64,000 nt of DNA from Novacetimonas pomaceti (GTDB lineage: Bacteria > Pseudomonadota > Alphaproteobacteria > Acetobacterales > Acetobacteraceae), in NCBI RefSeq assembly GCF_003207955.1, contig NZ_NOXG01000005.1, forward strand, positions 62,001 to 126,000. The letters are read 5' to 3'. This document shows positions 34,901-45,398 of this stretch, piece after piece. The notes under the pieces are model-generated. The model did no database searches, was not told the origin of the DNA, and saw nothing but the letters and a program-made list of their open reading frames with translations. The position numbers were made by a program, and so were the translations under genes. The number at the start of each line of letters is the position of its first letter. The stretch's first letter is position 1.

Positions 34901-36847
34901 ATGGCCAATGAGTTCAATGTCTTTTCCCTTGCGACGGCAATGCGCGACGAACACCGCGAAGTCGAAATGGGACTGTCCGACTATCTCGAACACTGCAAGG
35001 CTGATCCATCCTGTTACGCCACGGCGGCGGAGCGCATGCTGAGCGCGATCGGAGAGGCCGAAACGATCGATACATCACGCGACCCGCGCATGTCGCGCAT
35101 CTTCATGAACCGTACGTTACGGGTCTATCCCGCCTTTGCCGATTTCTACGGGATGGAAGAAACCATCGAGCAGATTGTCGGCTTTTTCCGCCACGCGGCG
35201 CAGGGGCTGGAGGAACGCAAGCAGATCCTCTACCTGCTTGGCCCGGTGGGGGGTGGCAAGTCCTCGCTGGGTGAACGCCTCAAGGCGCTGATGGAAAAGG
35301 AACCGATCCATGTCCTCAAGGCGGGACGGCAGATCAGCCCGGTTTTTGAAAGTCCGCTCGGCCTGTTCGACCCCGAACGCATGGGACCCGCGCTGGAAAA
35401 GCAGTATGGCATCCCGCGCCGCCTGCTGACGGGCATCGCAAGCCCGTGGGCCATAAAGCGGCTGGAGGAATTCGATGGCGACCTTTCACGCTTCAGCGTC
35501 GTCAGGCTGCATCCTTCGCGGCTGCGCCAGATCGCGATCGCCAAGACCGAACCCGGCGACGACAACAACCAGGATGTCTCCGCGCTGGTGGGAAAGGTCG
35601 ATATCCGCCAGCTGGAAAACTACAGCCAGAACGATCCCGACGCCTACAGCTTTTCAGGCGGGCTGAACCGCGCCAATCAGGGCATCCTTGAATTCGTGGA
35701 GATGTTCAAGGCGCCGATCAAGATGCTGCATCCGCTGCTGACGGCAACGCAGGAGGGTAATTATGTCGGCACGGAAAACATCGGGGCCATTCCCTTTACG
35801 GGCGTCATCCTCGCCCATTCGAACGAGGCGGAGTGGCAGACCTTTCGCAACAACCGCTCCAACGAGGCATTCCTGGACCGCGTATGCGTCATCAAGGTGC
35901 CTTACTGCCTGCGCGTGACCGAAGAATCGCGGATTTATGAAAAGCTGATTGATACCTCCAGCCTGTCCGCCGCCCCGTGCGCGCCGAACACGCTGGAAAT
36001 GCTGGCGCGTTTCGCCGTGCTGTCGCGCCTGAAACCGCATCCCAACTCCACCCAGTTCGCGAAAATGCGTGTCTATGACGGGGAAAACATCCGTGAAACC
36101 GACCCCAAGGCGCGCACGATGCAGGAATATCGCGACGCGGCGGGCGTGAACGAGGGCATGAACGGGATTTCCACGCGCTTTGCCTACAAGGTGCTGTCGG
36201 CCACGTTCAACCACGACCCGACGGAAATCGCGGCCGATCCGGTCCACCTGATGTATGTGCTTGAACATGCCATCCGGCGCGAACAGTTCCCTGCGGAGGT
36301 CGAGGCGCAGTACCTCGCCACGCTCAAATCCGACCTGGCCGGGCGGTACGCCGAATATCTGGGCCATGAAATCCAGAAGGCCTATCTGGAAAGCTATAAC
36401 GATTATGGCCAGAACCTGTTCGACCGGTATCTGGAACATGCCGACGCATGGATCGAGGATCAGGATTTCAAGGATCCCGACACCGGGCAGATGCTCAATC
36501 GCGACCTGCTGAATTCCGAGCTGACCAAGACGGAAAAACCCGCCGGGATCGCCAATCCCAAGGATTTCCGGAACGAGGTGGTGAAATTCGCCCTGCGCGC
36601 GCGCGCCAACAACGCGGGTCGCAACCCGTCATGGACGTCCTATGAAAAAATCCGCGATGTCATTGAAAAGCGGATGTTCAGCCAGGTGGAGGACCTTCTG
36701 CCGGTCATCAGCTTCGGTTCGAAAAAGGACAGGGAGACCGGGCACAAGCATGATGAGTTCGTCGGACGCATGATTGCGCGCGGTTATACGGAACGCCAGG
36801 TCCGCCGGCTGGTTGAATGGTACATGCGGGTCAAGCAGTCCGCCTGA
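34901..36847 (+). CDS. prkA: PrkA family serine protein kinase (YeaG)
   Basis: This 648-residue protein has the PrkA AAA+ domain with P-loop LLGPVGGGKSSLGERL (about residues 113-128) and the C-terminal PrkA domain. In E. coli YeaG acts with YeaH in nitrogen and stress responses; related proteins are described as kinases or AAA+ proteases. GGAG lies 10 bases before the ATG. yeaH and spoVR follow as one operon. Confidence 0.95.
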   Translation: MANEFNVFSLATAMRDEHREVEMGLSDYLEHCKADPSCYATAAERMLSAIGEAETIDTSRDPRMSRIFMNRTLRVYPAFADFYGMEETIEQIVGFFRHAAQGLEERKQILYLLGPVGGGKSSLGERLKALMEKEPIHVLKAGRQISPVFESPLGLFDPERMGPALEKQYGIPRRLLTGIASPWAIKRLEEFDGDLSRFSVVRLHPSRLRQIAIAKTEPGDDNNQDVSALVGKVDIRQLENYSQNDPDAYSFSGGLNRANQGILEFVEMFKAPIKMLHPLLTATQEGNYVGTENIGAIPFTGVILAHSNEAEWQTFRNNRSNEAFLDRVCVIKVPYCLRVTEESRIYEKLIDTSSLSAAPCAPNTLEMLARFAVLSRLKPHPNSTQFAKMRVYDGENIRETDPKARTMQEYRDAAGVNEGMNGISTRFAYKVLSATFNHDPTEIAADPVHLMYVLEHAIRREQFPAEVEAQYLATLKSDLAGRYAEYLGHEIQKAYLESYNDYGQNLFDRYLEHADAWIEDQDFKDPDTGQMLNRDLLNSELTKTEKPAGIANPKDFRNEVVKFALRARANNAGRNPSWTSYEKIRDVIEKRMFSQVEDLLPVISFGSKKDRETGHKHDEFVGRMIARGYTERQVRRLVEWYMRVKQSA

Positions 36848-36873
36848 CACATGGAACATGGTGGTAATGCGCA

Positions 36874-38181
36874 GTGGACATCATTGACAGACGTTCCAAT
36901 CCCCATGGGAAAAATATCGAGAACCGGCGTCGGGTCATCGAACGCGCCCGCGACGCCGTTCAGAAATCCGTGCGCGAGGCCATAGCGCACGGCAGCATAC
37001 AGGAGACCGGACATGACAGAAGCGTCACCGTACCCGCCGATGCCCTGCATGAACCTTCCTTCCACCGCGTCTTCAGCGAGGGCAGCCGCGATTTCATCCT
37101 GACGGGCAACAAGGAATTCTGTCGCGGCGACAAGCTGCAGCGCCCGCCCGCAGCAGGTCAGGGCGGCGGCAGCGGGGAAGGAAACGCATCCGAAAAGGGG
37201 GAAGGGGAAGACAGCTTCCGCTTTGTCCTCAGCCGGGAGGAATTCCTCGACCTTTTCCTTGACGATCTGGAACTGCCCGATCTTGTGAAGCGTGAACTGG
37301 CGACGACCGAAACCACGACCCCCGTGCGGGCGGGGCTGAGCAATGACGGCTCCCCCTCGCAACTGGACCTTTCGCGCACGATGCGCCGCTCCATCGCGCG
37401 GCGCATCGGGCTGCGCCGGCCGCGTCCGGATGACATGACCCGGATGGAACAGCGCATCCACGCGCTGGAACAGCAGCGCCCCCTGAGCGATGGCGAACTT
37501 GCCGAACTTCAGGACCTGCGGGAACAGCGCACGGTCATGCAGCGGCGTCTGGCCCGCATTCCATGGGTGGACCCGGTTGACCTGCGCTATCGCCGCCATG
37601 CCGTGATGCCCCAGCCGGTCACGCGGGCGGTCATGTTCTGCCTGATGGACGTTTCCGGATCGATGACAGAGCGGATGAAGGACCTGGCCAAGCAGTTCTT
37701 CGCGCTGTTGCACGTCTTCCTGGAACGGCGTTACCGCACGCTCGACATCGTCTTTATCCGCCATGCCGAACGGGCGGAAGAAGTGGATGAAAACACGTTC
37801 TTCCACGATCCCAGCACGGGGGGGACGCTTGTCTCCTCCGCGCTGGAACTGATGGCGGGCATCCAGAAACAGCGATATCCGGTTCACAGCTGGAACATCT
37901 ATGCGGCACAGGCGTCCGACGGCGACAACCTGCCGTCCGACATGGCGCGCACCTGCGCCCTGCTGAGCGATGAAATCCTGCCGAACGTGCAGTATTTCGC
38001 CTATATCGAGGTTTCCGCCTCCGGCGCTGTCATACGCGGACAGACCGACCTGTGGCGGGCCTATCACGAAATTTCCACGCATGTGCCCCACCTTGCGGTC
38101 CGGCGCGTGACCGAACGCAAGGACATCTTCCCTGTCTTTCGCGACCTGTTCTCCCAGCAGCCTGAAAGGGAAAATGCATGA
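36874..38181 (+). CDS. YeaH/YhbH family (DUF444) protein
   Basis: This 435-residue protein starts at GTG, 26 bases after prkA. The N-terminus DIIDRRSNPHGKN is typical. The C-terminal half has a von Willebrand A-like domain with the MIDAS-type DVSGSM motif near residue 265. It is the usual partner of PrkA. It overlaps spoVR by 4 bases. Confidence 0.94.
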   Translation: MDIIDRRSNPHGKNIENRRRVIERARDAVQKSVREAIAHGSIQETGHDRSVTVPADALHEPSFHRVFSEGSRDFILTGNKEFCRGDKLQRPPAAGQGGGSGEGNASEKGEGEDSFRFVLSREEFLDLFLDDLELPDLVKRELATTETTTPVRAGLSNDGSPSQLDLSRTMRRSIARRIGLRRPRPDDMTRMEQRIHALEQQRPLSDGELAELQDLREQRTVMQRRLARIPWVDPVDLRYRRHAVMPQPVTRAVMFCLMDVSGSMTERMKDLAKQFFALLHVFLERRYRTLDIVFIRHAERAEEVDENTFFHDPSTGGTLVSSALELMAGIQKQRYPVHSWNIYAAQASDGDNLPSDMARTCALLSDEILPNVQYFAYIEVSASGAVIRGQTDLWRAYHEISTHVPHLAVRRVTERKDIFPVFRDLFSQQPERENA

Positions 38182-39752
38182 TGGACCTCCGCCTCGGCCC
38201 CGCGCCGGCCCGGACCGGGTCGTCCCTGCTGTATCAGGGGAACGACTGGAACTTTGAAATACTGCGCGACTGCTATGACGCGGTGGCGGAAATCGCGGAT
38301 CGTGAGCTTGGCCTTACGGTCTATCCAAACCGGCTGGAGATCATCACGTCCGAACAGATGCTCGATGTCTATACCGCCCATGGCATGCCCCTGGGCTATC
38401 GCCACTGGTCGCTGGGCAAACGGTTCATTTCACATGAAAACGCCTATCGCCGGGGGATGATGGGGCTGGCGTACGAGGTCGTCATCAATTCCGACCCCTG
38501 CATCAGTTACCTGATGGAGGAAAACTCCGCCACGATGCAGACACTGGTGATCGCGCACGCGGCGTTCGGCCATAACCATTTTTTCCATAACAACCGCCTG
38601 TTCCGCGAATGGACCAACGCATCGGAAATCCTTGATTACCTGGAATTCGCCCGCGGCTACATCCACCAGTGCGAGGAACGCTACGGTATCGCGGCGGTGG
38701 AACGCATCCTTGACGCCGCCCATGCGCTGCAGGGGCAGGGGGTGCATCGCCATTCGGGGGCGCGGCGCCTCGACCTGCGGGGCGAACAGCTGCGCGCGCA
38801 GGCCCGCCGGCAGCATGAGGAGGCAACCTTCAACGACCTGTGGCGCACGCTGCCCCTTGACGATGAACAGCAGCCGGAGGCCGCATCCAGCGACCCGCTG
38901 CGTCGCCGCCTTGGCCTGCCGGAGGAAAACCTTCTCTATTTCCTGGAAAAACACGCACCGCTGCTTGCGTCATGGGAACGCGAGGTCATCCGCATCGTCC
39001 GCATGATCGCGCAGTATTTCTATCCCCAGCCGCAGCTCAAGATGATGAACGAAGGATGCGCGACGTGGGTCCACGATTACATCATGCGGCGGCTGCATGA
39101 AAACGGACGCATCGACGACGCATCGTACCTGGAGGCCATCCATTCCACCAGCAACGTCATCACGCAGCCCGATTTCGATGCTGGCGGCGGACCTTCCTTC
39201 AATCCCTATGCGCTGGGATTCGCCATGATGCGCGATATCGCGCGCATCTGTTCCGCCCCCACGGCAGAGGACCGGGCATGGTTTCCCGACATCGCGGGCA
39301 ATGGACAGCCCATCGGGACGCTGAAGCATGCCTGGGCCGAATTCCGCGATGAAAGCTTCATCCTGCAGTTCCTCTCTCCCGCCGTGATACGGCAGTTCCG
39401 CATGTTCCGCATCCACGATGACACGTCCACTCCCTACCTGCTGGTCGATGCGATCCATGATGACGCGGGGTACCGTGACATCCGGCGCACCGTGGCCCAG
39501 GCCCATGATCCCGCCAACATGCATGCGGAAATAGAGATTACCGGCGCGAACATGCATGCCGACCGCCTGCTGACGATGGAACACCGCACGGCAAGGGGGC
39601 ACCAGCTTCAGCCGTCGGACGCGCGCCAGACGCTGCAGCACATGGCGGACCTGTGGGGATATGGCGTGCAACTGATCGAGCGCGACATGCATGACGGCAC
39701 GGTGCTGACCACCTATGAGGCGACGGGAGGGAACGCCCGGAAACGCGAATGA
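38178..39752 (+). CDS. SpoVR family protein (YcgB)
   Basis: This 524-residue soluble protein matches SpoVR/YcgB, with VINSDPCISYLMEENS and HNHFF motifs and the NEGCATWVHDYI segment. The biochemical role is unsettled; it is co-expressed with PrkA and YeaH under stress. It starts within the yeaH stop (ATGATGG), so an ATG three bases later is also possible. Confidence 0.94.
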   Translation: MMDLRLGPAPARTGSSLLYQGNDWNFEILRDCYDAVAEIADRELGLTVYPNRLEIITSEQMLDVYTAHGMPLGYRHWSLGKRFISHENAYRRGMMGLAYEVVINSDPCISYLMEENSATMQTLVIAHAAFGHNHFFHNNRLFREWTNASEILDYLEFARGYIHQCEERYGIAAVERILDAAHALQGQGVHRHSGARRLDLRGEQLRAQARRQHEEATFNDLWRTLPLDDEQQPEAASSDPLRRRLGLPEENLLYFLEKHAPLLASWEREVIRIVRMIAQYFYPQPQLKMMNEGCATWVHDYIMRRLHENGRIDDASYLEAIHSTSNVITQPDFDAGGGPSFNPYALGFAMMRDIARICSAPTAEDRAWFPDIAGNGQPIGTLKHAWAEFRDESFILQFLSPAVIRQFRMFRIHDDTSTPYLLVDAIHDDAGYRDIRRTVAQAHDPANMHAEIEITGANMHADRLLTMEHRTARGHQLQPSDARQTLQHMADLWGYGVQLIERDMHDGTVLTTYEATGGNARKRE

Positions 39753-39769
39753 TCCTTTTATGGGACAAA

Positions 39770-39796
39770 GGGGGCGCAGAATGCTTGCAAGCCCCC
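39770..39796. promoter_or_regulatory. GC hairpin between spoVR and guaB
   Basis: GGGGGC and GCCCCC pair across a 15-base loop just after spoVR. No T run follows. It may be a terminator of the stress operon or part of the guaB leader. Confidence 0.35.
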
Positions 39797-39879
39797 GATT
39801 CACGGCTTATGAGGGTGCGCCAACGGTCGGGTACCCGCGGCACTGGGGACCCTCCACTGTCTGATGAGGTTCCTGCAGC

Positions 39880-41382
39880 ATGTCTTCCACGACGAAACCG
39901 GTTTCCATTCCCCGCATCGAGGATCGCATCCGCGAGGCCCTGGCATTTGACGACGTGCTGGTGGTGCCGGACGAATCCAACGTCCTGCCGTCGGAAACAT
40001 CGACAAAAACCCGCCTGACGCGCCGCATCAAGCTCAATATCCCGCTTGTCTCCTCGGCCATGGACACGGTGACCGAGGACAACATGGCGATCGCCATGGC
40101 GCAGAACGGCGGCCTTGGCGTCATTCACAAGAACCTGACCATCGAACAGCAGGCCGAGCAGGTCCGTCGCGTCAAGCGCTTCGAATCCGGCATGGTGGTC
40201 AACCCGGTCACGGTTTTCCCTGACCAGACCCTGGCGGAGGTCAACGCCATCATGTCGCGCCACGGCATCAGCGGCCTGCCGGTGGTGGAACGCGACACCA
40301 ACCGGCTGGTGGGGATCCTGACCAACCGTGACGTGCGCTTTGCCACCGATCCGGGGCAGCGCGTCTATGAACTGATGACGCGCGAAAACCTGGTGACCGT
40401 GAATCACGACGTGGCGCGCGAACAGGCGCGTCAGCTCCTGCATCGCCATCGCATCGAAAAGCTGCTGGTCATTGACGAGGAGGATCGCTGCGTCGGCCTG
40501 ATTACGGTCAAGGACATGGACAAGGCCGTCATGCACCCCAACGCCAACAAGGACGAACTGGGTCGCCTGCTGTGCGCGGCGGCGACGGGCGTGGGGGAAG
40601 ATGGCCTGACGCGGGCGCGTGAGCTGATCGACGCGGGCGTGGACGTGATCGTGGTCGATACCGCCCACGGACATTCGCGCGGGGTGCTGGGCGCCATAGA
40701 GAAGATCAAGGCCATCCGGGAGGACATCCAGATCGTGGCGGGCAACGTCGCCACGCCGGAGGCCGCGCGCGCCCTGATAAAATCAGGCGCCGACTGCGTG
40801 AAAATCGGCATCGGCCCGGGGTCGATCTGCACCACGCGTATCGTCGCGGGCGTTGGCGTCCCGCAGTTTTCCGCCGTCATGGAAACAGCGGCGGCCTGTC
40901 ATGAACTCGACATCCCCGCCATCGCGGACGGGGGCATCCGTACCTCCGGCGACGTGGTCAAGGCGATCGGCGCGGGGGCGGATGTCGTCATGATCGGCTC
41001 CCTGCTGGCGGGGACCGAGGAAGCGCCGGGCGAGGTCTTCCTGTATCAGGGACGCACCTATAAATCCTATCGCGGAATGGGCAGCCTTGGCGCCATGGCG
41101 CGTGGTTCGGCCGACCGGTATTTCCAGCAGGAAATCAAGGACACCCACAAGATGGTCCCCGAAGGGATCGAAGGGCGCGTTGCCTACAAGGGCGCAATGG
41201 GGGCCGTGGTTCACCAGCTTGTCGGCGGCCTGCGCGCGGGCATGGGCTATACCGGATCGGCCACCGTGCCCGACCTGCAGCGGCGTGCCCGGTTCCGGCG
41301 CATCACCGGGGCGGGGCTGCGCGAAAGCCACGTCCATGACGTGTCCATCACGCGTGAAGCGCCGAATTACCGCCAGGATTGA
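39880..41382 (+). CDS. guaB: IMP dehydrogenase
   Basis: This 500-residue enzyme converts IMP to XMP, the committed step to GMP. The catalytic Cys is in GPGSICTTRIVAG, with the two CBS domains (about residues 100-220) inserted in the barrel. The flap and end motif GAMGAVVHQLVGGLRAGMGY is complete. It precedes rsmB by 30 bases. Confidence 0.98.
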   Translation: MSSTTKPVSIPRIEDRIREALAFDDVLVVPDESNVLPSETSTKTRLTRRIKLNIPLVSSAMDTVTEDNMAIAMAQNGGLGVIHKNLTIEQQAEQVRRVKRFESGMVVNPVTVFPDQTLAEVNAIMSRHGISGLPVVERDTNRLVGILTNRDVRFATDPGQRVYELMTRENLVTVNHDVAREQARQLLHRHRIEKLLVIDEEDRCVGLITVKDMDKAVMHPNANKDELGRLLCAAATGVGEDGLTRARELIDAGVDVIVVDTAHGHSRGVLGAIEKIKAIREDIQIVAGNVATPEAARALIKSGADCVKIGIGPGSICTTRIVAGVGVPQFSAVMETAAACHELDIPAIADGGIRTSGDVVKAIGAGADVVMIGSLLAGTEEAPGEVFLYQGRTYKSYRGMGSLGAMARGSADRYFQQEIKDTHKMVPEGIEGRVAYKGAMGAVVHQLVGGLRAGMGYTGSATVPDLQRRARFRRITGAGLRESHVHDVSITREAPNYRQD

Positions 41383-41412
41383 TAGCGTCATAACAAAAGC
41401 GATTACAGTTCA

Positions 41413-42714
41413 ATGACCCCCAGTGCCCGGCTGTCGGCCACCATCGACCTTCTTTCCGCGATGGAGGCCACGCCGTACCGGCCAGCCGACGCGGTTGCCA
41501 ATTCGTTTTTTCGCGAACGCCGTTATATCGGCGGTGGCGACCGCCGGGCCATTTCGGCGCGGGTCTGGGACATCCTGCGTCACTGGCGGCGGCTGTGCTG
41601 GTGGATCGAACGGGCCGGTGCCCCGGTTACGCCACGCAGCCTGACGCTGGCGATGGTCGTGCTGGCGCGTCAGGACCGCATGACGCCGGAGGAGCTTTTC
41701 AGCGGGGAACGTTACGCGCCCACGCGCCTTTCGGCACAGGAAACTGCCCTGTGCGCTTTGCTGAAGGAACAGCCGCTCGATCATCCCGAAATGCCCCGTC
41801 CCGTCAGGCTGGAGGTGCCGGACTGGCTGCTGGCGCACCTGGATAACGCCTTTGGCGACCAGACGGAGGCGGAACTTGCGGCAATGGGGAGCGAGGCCAC
41901 GCTGGATTTACGCGCCAACCTGCTGAAAACCACGCGGGAGGCGGCGCGCGCCGCCCTTGCGGAAGAGGGCATCGTGACGCGGGAAACCGCGCTTTCGCCC
42001 TGGGGGCTGCGGGTCGCGGGGCGGCAGCCCGTGACCTCCACGGCGGCGTTCCGGGCGGGACTTATCGAAATACAGGACGAAGGCAGCCAGCTGATTGCCG
42101 CTGTTGTCGGGGCGGAACCCGGGATGCGGGTGCTTGATTATTGCGCGGGCGCTGCGGGCAAGACGCTCGCGATGGCCATGACGATGAACAATCGCGGCCA
42201 TATCGTCGCCTGTGATGTCTCCGAACCGCGGCTGGAGGGGGCAGTCCGGCGCCTGCGCCGCGCGGGGGTGCATAACGCGGAACGTCACCTGCTGGTCCCC
42301 GGCGACAAATGGGCGCGTCGCCGTGCCGGCAGTTTCGATCGGGTTCTGGTGGACGCGCCATGCACCGGCACGGGAACGTGGCGGCGCAACCCCGACGCAC
42401 GCCTGCGCCTGCGGGAGAGCGATTTGCGCGAACTGATGGAAAAACAGGCAGATATCCTCGACCGGGCGGCAAAGCTGCTGCGGCCGGGGGGACGTCTGGT
42501 TTACGCCACCTGTTCCATCCTGCCGGAGGAAAACCAGAACCAGATCGCCGCCTTCGTGCAGCGTAATCCGGAATTCCGGATGGTCACGCCACCGGCAGTC
42601 GAAGGTGGAGGTGGCATGCCCGCCGGATTGCTGGTTGACGGAAAAATGAGCCTTTCTCCGCTACGTAACGGAACGGACGGCTTTTTTGCCGCTATCATGG
42701 AACGTGCCGCCTGA
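41413..42714 (+). CDS. rsmB: RsmB-type 16S rRNA cytosine-C5 methyltransferase
   Basis: This 433-residue protein has an N-terminal NusB-like helical domain and a C-terminal SAM methyltransferase of the RsmB/NOP family. VLDYCAGAAGKTLAM is the SAM loop, and the two catalytic Cys lie in DAPCTGTGTWRRNPD and YATCSILPEENQNQI. In E. coli RsmB methylates C967 of 16S rRNA. It follows guaB closely and may be co-transcribed. Confidence 0.9.
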   Translation: MTPSARLSATIDLLSAMEATPYRPADAVANSFFRERRYIGGGDRRAISARVWDILRHWRRLCWWIERAGAPVTPRSLTLAMVVLARQDRMTPEELFSGERYAPTRLSAQETALCALLKEQPLDHPEMPRPVRLEVPDWLLAHLDNAFGDQTEAELAAMGSEATLDLRANLLKTTREAARAALAEEGIVTRETALSPWGLRVAGRQPVTSTAAFRAGLIEIQDEGSQLIAAVVGAEPGMRVLDYCAGAAGKTLAMAMTMNNRGHIVACDVSEPRLEGAVRRLRRAGVHNAERHLLVPGDKWARRRAGSFDRVLVDAPCTGTGTWRRNPDARLRLRESDLRELMEKQADILDRAAKLLRPGGRLVYATCSILPEENQNQIAAFVQRNPEFRMVTPPAVEGGGGMPAGLLVDGKMSLSPLRNGTDGFFAAIMERAA

Positions 42715-42725
42715 GAGGCTTTTTT
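42709..42725 (+). terminator. Weak terminator at the end of rsmB
   Basis: A short stem GCCT-GAG-AGGC overlapping the stop codon is followed by six T residues. The stem is only 4 base pairs, so its effect is doubtful. Confidence 0.35.
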
Positions 42726-42853
42726 CAATCCTGACTGACGGGCATGCCGGCCACGGCAATGGCAGCGGGTTCATGCATCCAGACATGACGGCCATCCTGT
42801 CTGCCGGGCGGCGTGACGATGCCTGCTGAAACGGAACGATACGGGAAATAAAG

Positions 42854-44707
42854 ATGCAGGATAATCTGGCGATCGGCATTCTGTGTGTCCTGGGCGGCGG
42901 GATCGCGGCCCAGTGGGTCGCATGGAGGTTCAGGCTGCCGGCCATTGTCCTGCTGTTCACGCTGGGGCTGATCTATGGGCCGGGCCTGGGGCTGCTGCAT
43001 CCGGCGGCGGCGATCGGACAGTATTTCCATCCCCTGATTTCGATGGCCGTGGCCTTTATCGTCTTTGAAGGCGGCCTTGCGCTTGACCTGCGTCAGTGGC
43101 GGACTTCGGGGGAGGGAGTGCTGCGGCTGACGGCGGTGGCGCTGCCGATCAACTGGGTTCTGGGGACGCTGGCGGCCCACTTTGTCGGCCACCTGCACTG
43201 GGGCACGTCGTGGCTGTTCGGGGCGATCATCGTGGTGACCGGCCCGACAGTCGTCCTGCCGCTGCTGCGCCATACCAAGCTGCGCCCGCGCGTTGCGGCC
43301 TTCCTGCGGTGGGAGGCCATCGTCAATGACCCGGTGGGGGCGATCCTTGCGACGTTCGTCATGGAATTCCTGCTCCTCCAGCCTTCCCACACCGCCGGCG
43401 TATCGCTGGCGGCCGTGGAAATCTGGCCCCATCTGCTGTTCAGCACCATGTTCGCCATCGGATGTGGCATCTTTCCCGCCCTGCTGGTCAAATTCCTGTC
43501 CATCCGCGACCTGCTGCCAGAAATCCTGCGCATCCCGATTATCCTGACCCTGGCCATGAGCATGGCGTCGGTCTGCAACCTGGTCATGGAGGCAACCGGC
43601 CTGATGGCGGCCACGGTGTTTGGCATGGCGCTGGCGAACCTTCATGTCGTCGGGATTTCCGAACTGCGCCGCATCAAGGAATCCCTTGGCGTCATCGTGG
43701 TGTCATGCCTGTTCGTCATCCTGACGGCCGATCTTCATCGCGAGGTGCTGGAGCGGCTGTCGCTGCCAATCCTGGCCCTGACATTCACGGTCCTGTTTGT
43801 TGTCCGTCCGCTCGGGATTTTCCTGTCGACCATCCGTTCCGACCTGTCATGGCAGGAACGGCTGTTCGTGGGATGGATCGCGCCACGGGGCATCGTGGCC
43901 GCGGCCGTCGCGGGCGTCGCGGGCCTGCAGCTTGGGGAAACGGGCGACCCCAGCGCGGCCCTGATTACCCCGGCCGTCTTCGCCGTCATCGCCACGACCA
44001 TGCTCCTGCATGGATTTTCCCTGCGGCCGCTGGCCCGTTACCTGCACCTGACCCTGTCCGATGAACCCGCGCTTGCGATCATGGGGGCCAACGCATGGTC
44101 CACCAATCTGGCCGTAACCGTTCATCAGCAGGGCATTCCCGTGATGCTGGTCGATACCTATTCCGGCGCGCTGGAAAAGGCGGCGCGACAGGGCGTGCCG
44201 ACCCTGAAGGCCGAACTTCTGTCGGAAGAAGGGCTCGAAAGTCTGGAGGAACGTCCGGCGGATTACCTGATCGCGGCGACGCCGGACGCCATCTATAACG
44301 GTCTGGTCTGTGCCCGGCTTGCCCCGGACTTCGGGCGCCAGCGGGTCTTTCAGGTCAGTCCGGGGCTGGCGCGGCTTGACCTGTATCGCGGCGTCAGCCG
44401 TGAATCGCGGGGGAAGGTGCTGGGGGAACCGACATGGAATTTCTCCATGATTGATTCCCTGTTCGACCGGGGCTGGCGTTTCCAGTCCCATGTCATGACC
44501 GATCCCGCGCAGGAAAATGAGTTCCCCCCGCCGAACACGCTGCTGTTCATGATCATCCGCAAGGGCGTCGCGATCTGGATTTTCTCGGCCGAGGACGAAA
44601 TACAGTCCGAACCGGGGGAAGGGGACATGGTCATCCTGCTCCAGCCCCCGTCACCTCCCGCCGCATCTTCTCCCGCCCCGGCGCCCGCAGCCCTGCCGCA
44701 GGGCTGA
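42854..44707 (+). CDS. CPA1-type cation:proton antiporter with C-terminal Rossmann-like domain
   Basis: This 617-residue protein has about 12 membrane segments of the Na+/H+ exchanger fold (VFEGGLALDLRQW, then RWEAIVNDPVGAILATF with the conserved Asp). After residue 400 a TrkA-N-like nucleotide-binding region follows (IMGANAWSTNLAVT...VMLVDTY). It would exchange Na+ or K+ for protons, useful in acid stress. The ribosome site is weak. Confidence 0.9.
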   Translation: MQDNLAIGILCVLGGGIAAQWVAWRFRLPAIVLLFTLGLIYGPGLGLLHPAAAIGQYFHPLISMAVAFIVFEGGLALDLRQWRTSGEGVLRLTAVALPINWVLGTLAAHFVGHLHWGTSWLFGAIIVVTGPTVVLPLLRHTKLRPRVAAFLRWEAIVNDPVGAILATFVMEFLLLQPSHTAGVSLAAVEIWPHLLFSTMFAIGCGIFPALLVKFLSIRDLLPEILRIPIILTLAMSMASVCNLVMEATGLMAATVFGMALANLHVVGISELRRIKESLGVIVVSCLFVILTADLHREVLERLSLPILALTFTVLFVVRPLGIFLSTIRSDLSWQERLFVGWIAPRGIVAAAVAGVAGLQLGETGDPSAALITPAVFAVIATTMLLHGFSLRPLARYLHLTLSDEPALAIMGANAWSTNLAVTVHQQGIPVMLVDTYSGALEKAARQGVPTLKAELLSEEGLESLEERPADYLIAATPDAIYNGLVCARLAPDFGRQRVFQVSPGLARLDLYRGVSRESRGKVLGEPTWNFSMIDSLFDRGWRFQSHVMTDPAQENEFPPPNTLLFMIIRKGVAIWIFSAEDEIQSEPGEGDMVILLQPPSPPAASSPAPAPAALPQG

Positions 44708-44715
44708 GAGGGGCG

Positions 44716-45234
44716 TTACCGCCGGCCCGGGGGCAGGACCTCGATTTCCCGCAGTCCCATTCCCAGCAGTCTGCGCAGTTCAGGTTCCGCAACGGCGATG
44801 CAGCCCTCGGTCGGGCGGGAATGGGGCGGTGGAAGGTGAAGGAAGATGGCGGACCCGCGTCCGGGCACGGGTGGCGCGTCATTATACCCCAGCACGACCA
44901 CCAGATCGTACAGGTGATCGTCGCGCCACAGCCGTTCATGCCGCGCGGGATGGGGCAACATCACATAGCGGTTATAATCGGAATGGGTAGGATCATCGCA
45001 CCACCCATCATGTCGCGACAGCGGCTCCACCGGCAGATGACAAACAGGTGATGCCACCCGGTCGGCACGGTAAAAAACACGCCGCAAGGGAAAAATTCCC
45101 GTCGGAGTGGCGTGATCTCCCTCAATTTTGTGGGTTTTTATGCCTCCCGCCCCGATGACGGCGGGGATCCGTTCGTTCATGCAATGCAGTTGTGCGTCCA
45201 GACCGGTATTCGATTGCAAAATAGCGCGTATCAT
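44716..45234 (-). CDS. L,D-transpeptidase-like (YkuD) protein
   Basis: This 172-residue protein has the YkuD catalytic pattern with His (FLHLPPPHSRPTEGC, His 133/138) and Cys near residue 145. It may form 3-3 peptidoglycan crosslinks or attach proteins. No signal peptide is visible from the ATG at 45234, which is odd for a cell-wall enzyme, so the start or export route is uncertain. It is divergent from a response regulator. Confidence 0.82.
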   Translation of the reverse strand: MIRAILQSNTGLDAQLHCMNERIPAVIGAGGIKTHKIEGDHATPTGIFPLRRVFYRADRVASPVCHLPVEPLSRHDGWCDDPTHSDYNRYVMLPHPARHERLWRDDHLYDLVVVLGYNDAPPVPGRGSAIFLHLPPPHSRPTEGCIAVAEPELRRLLGMGLREIEVLPPGRR

Positions 45235-45398
45235 GAATTTCTCTGTGCAGGGTCGCATTTATGTTATGTCCGGCCTGAGTGGCTGGGTATGGTTTCGCGA
45301 TCATTGGGCGACAGCCTGATGCGACATGTTATCGTATCATGAAAGTCGAATAACCGATTCCGAATCTCGGAACGGACAAAGTTATAAAAGAGGGTTCG

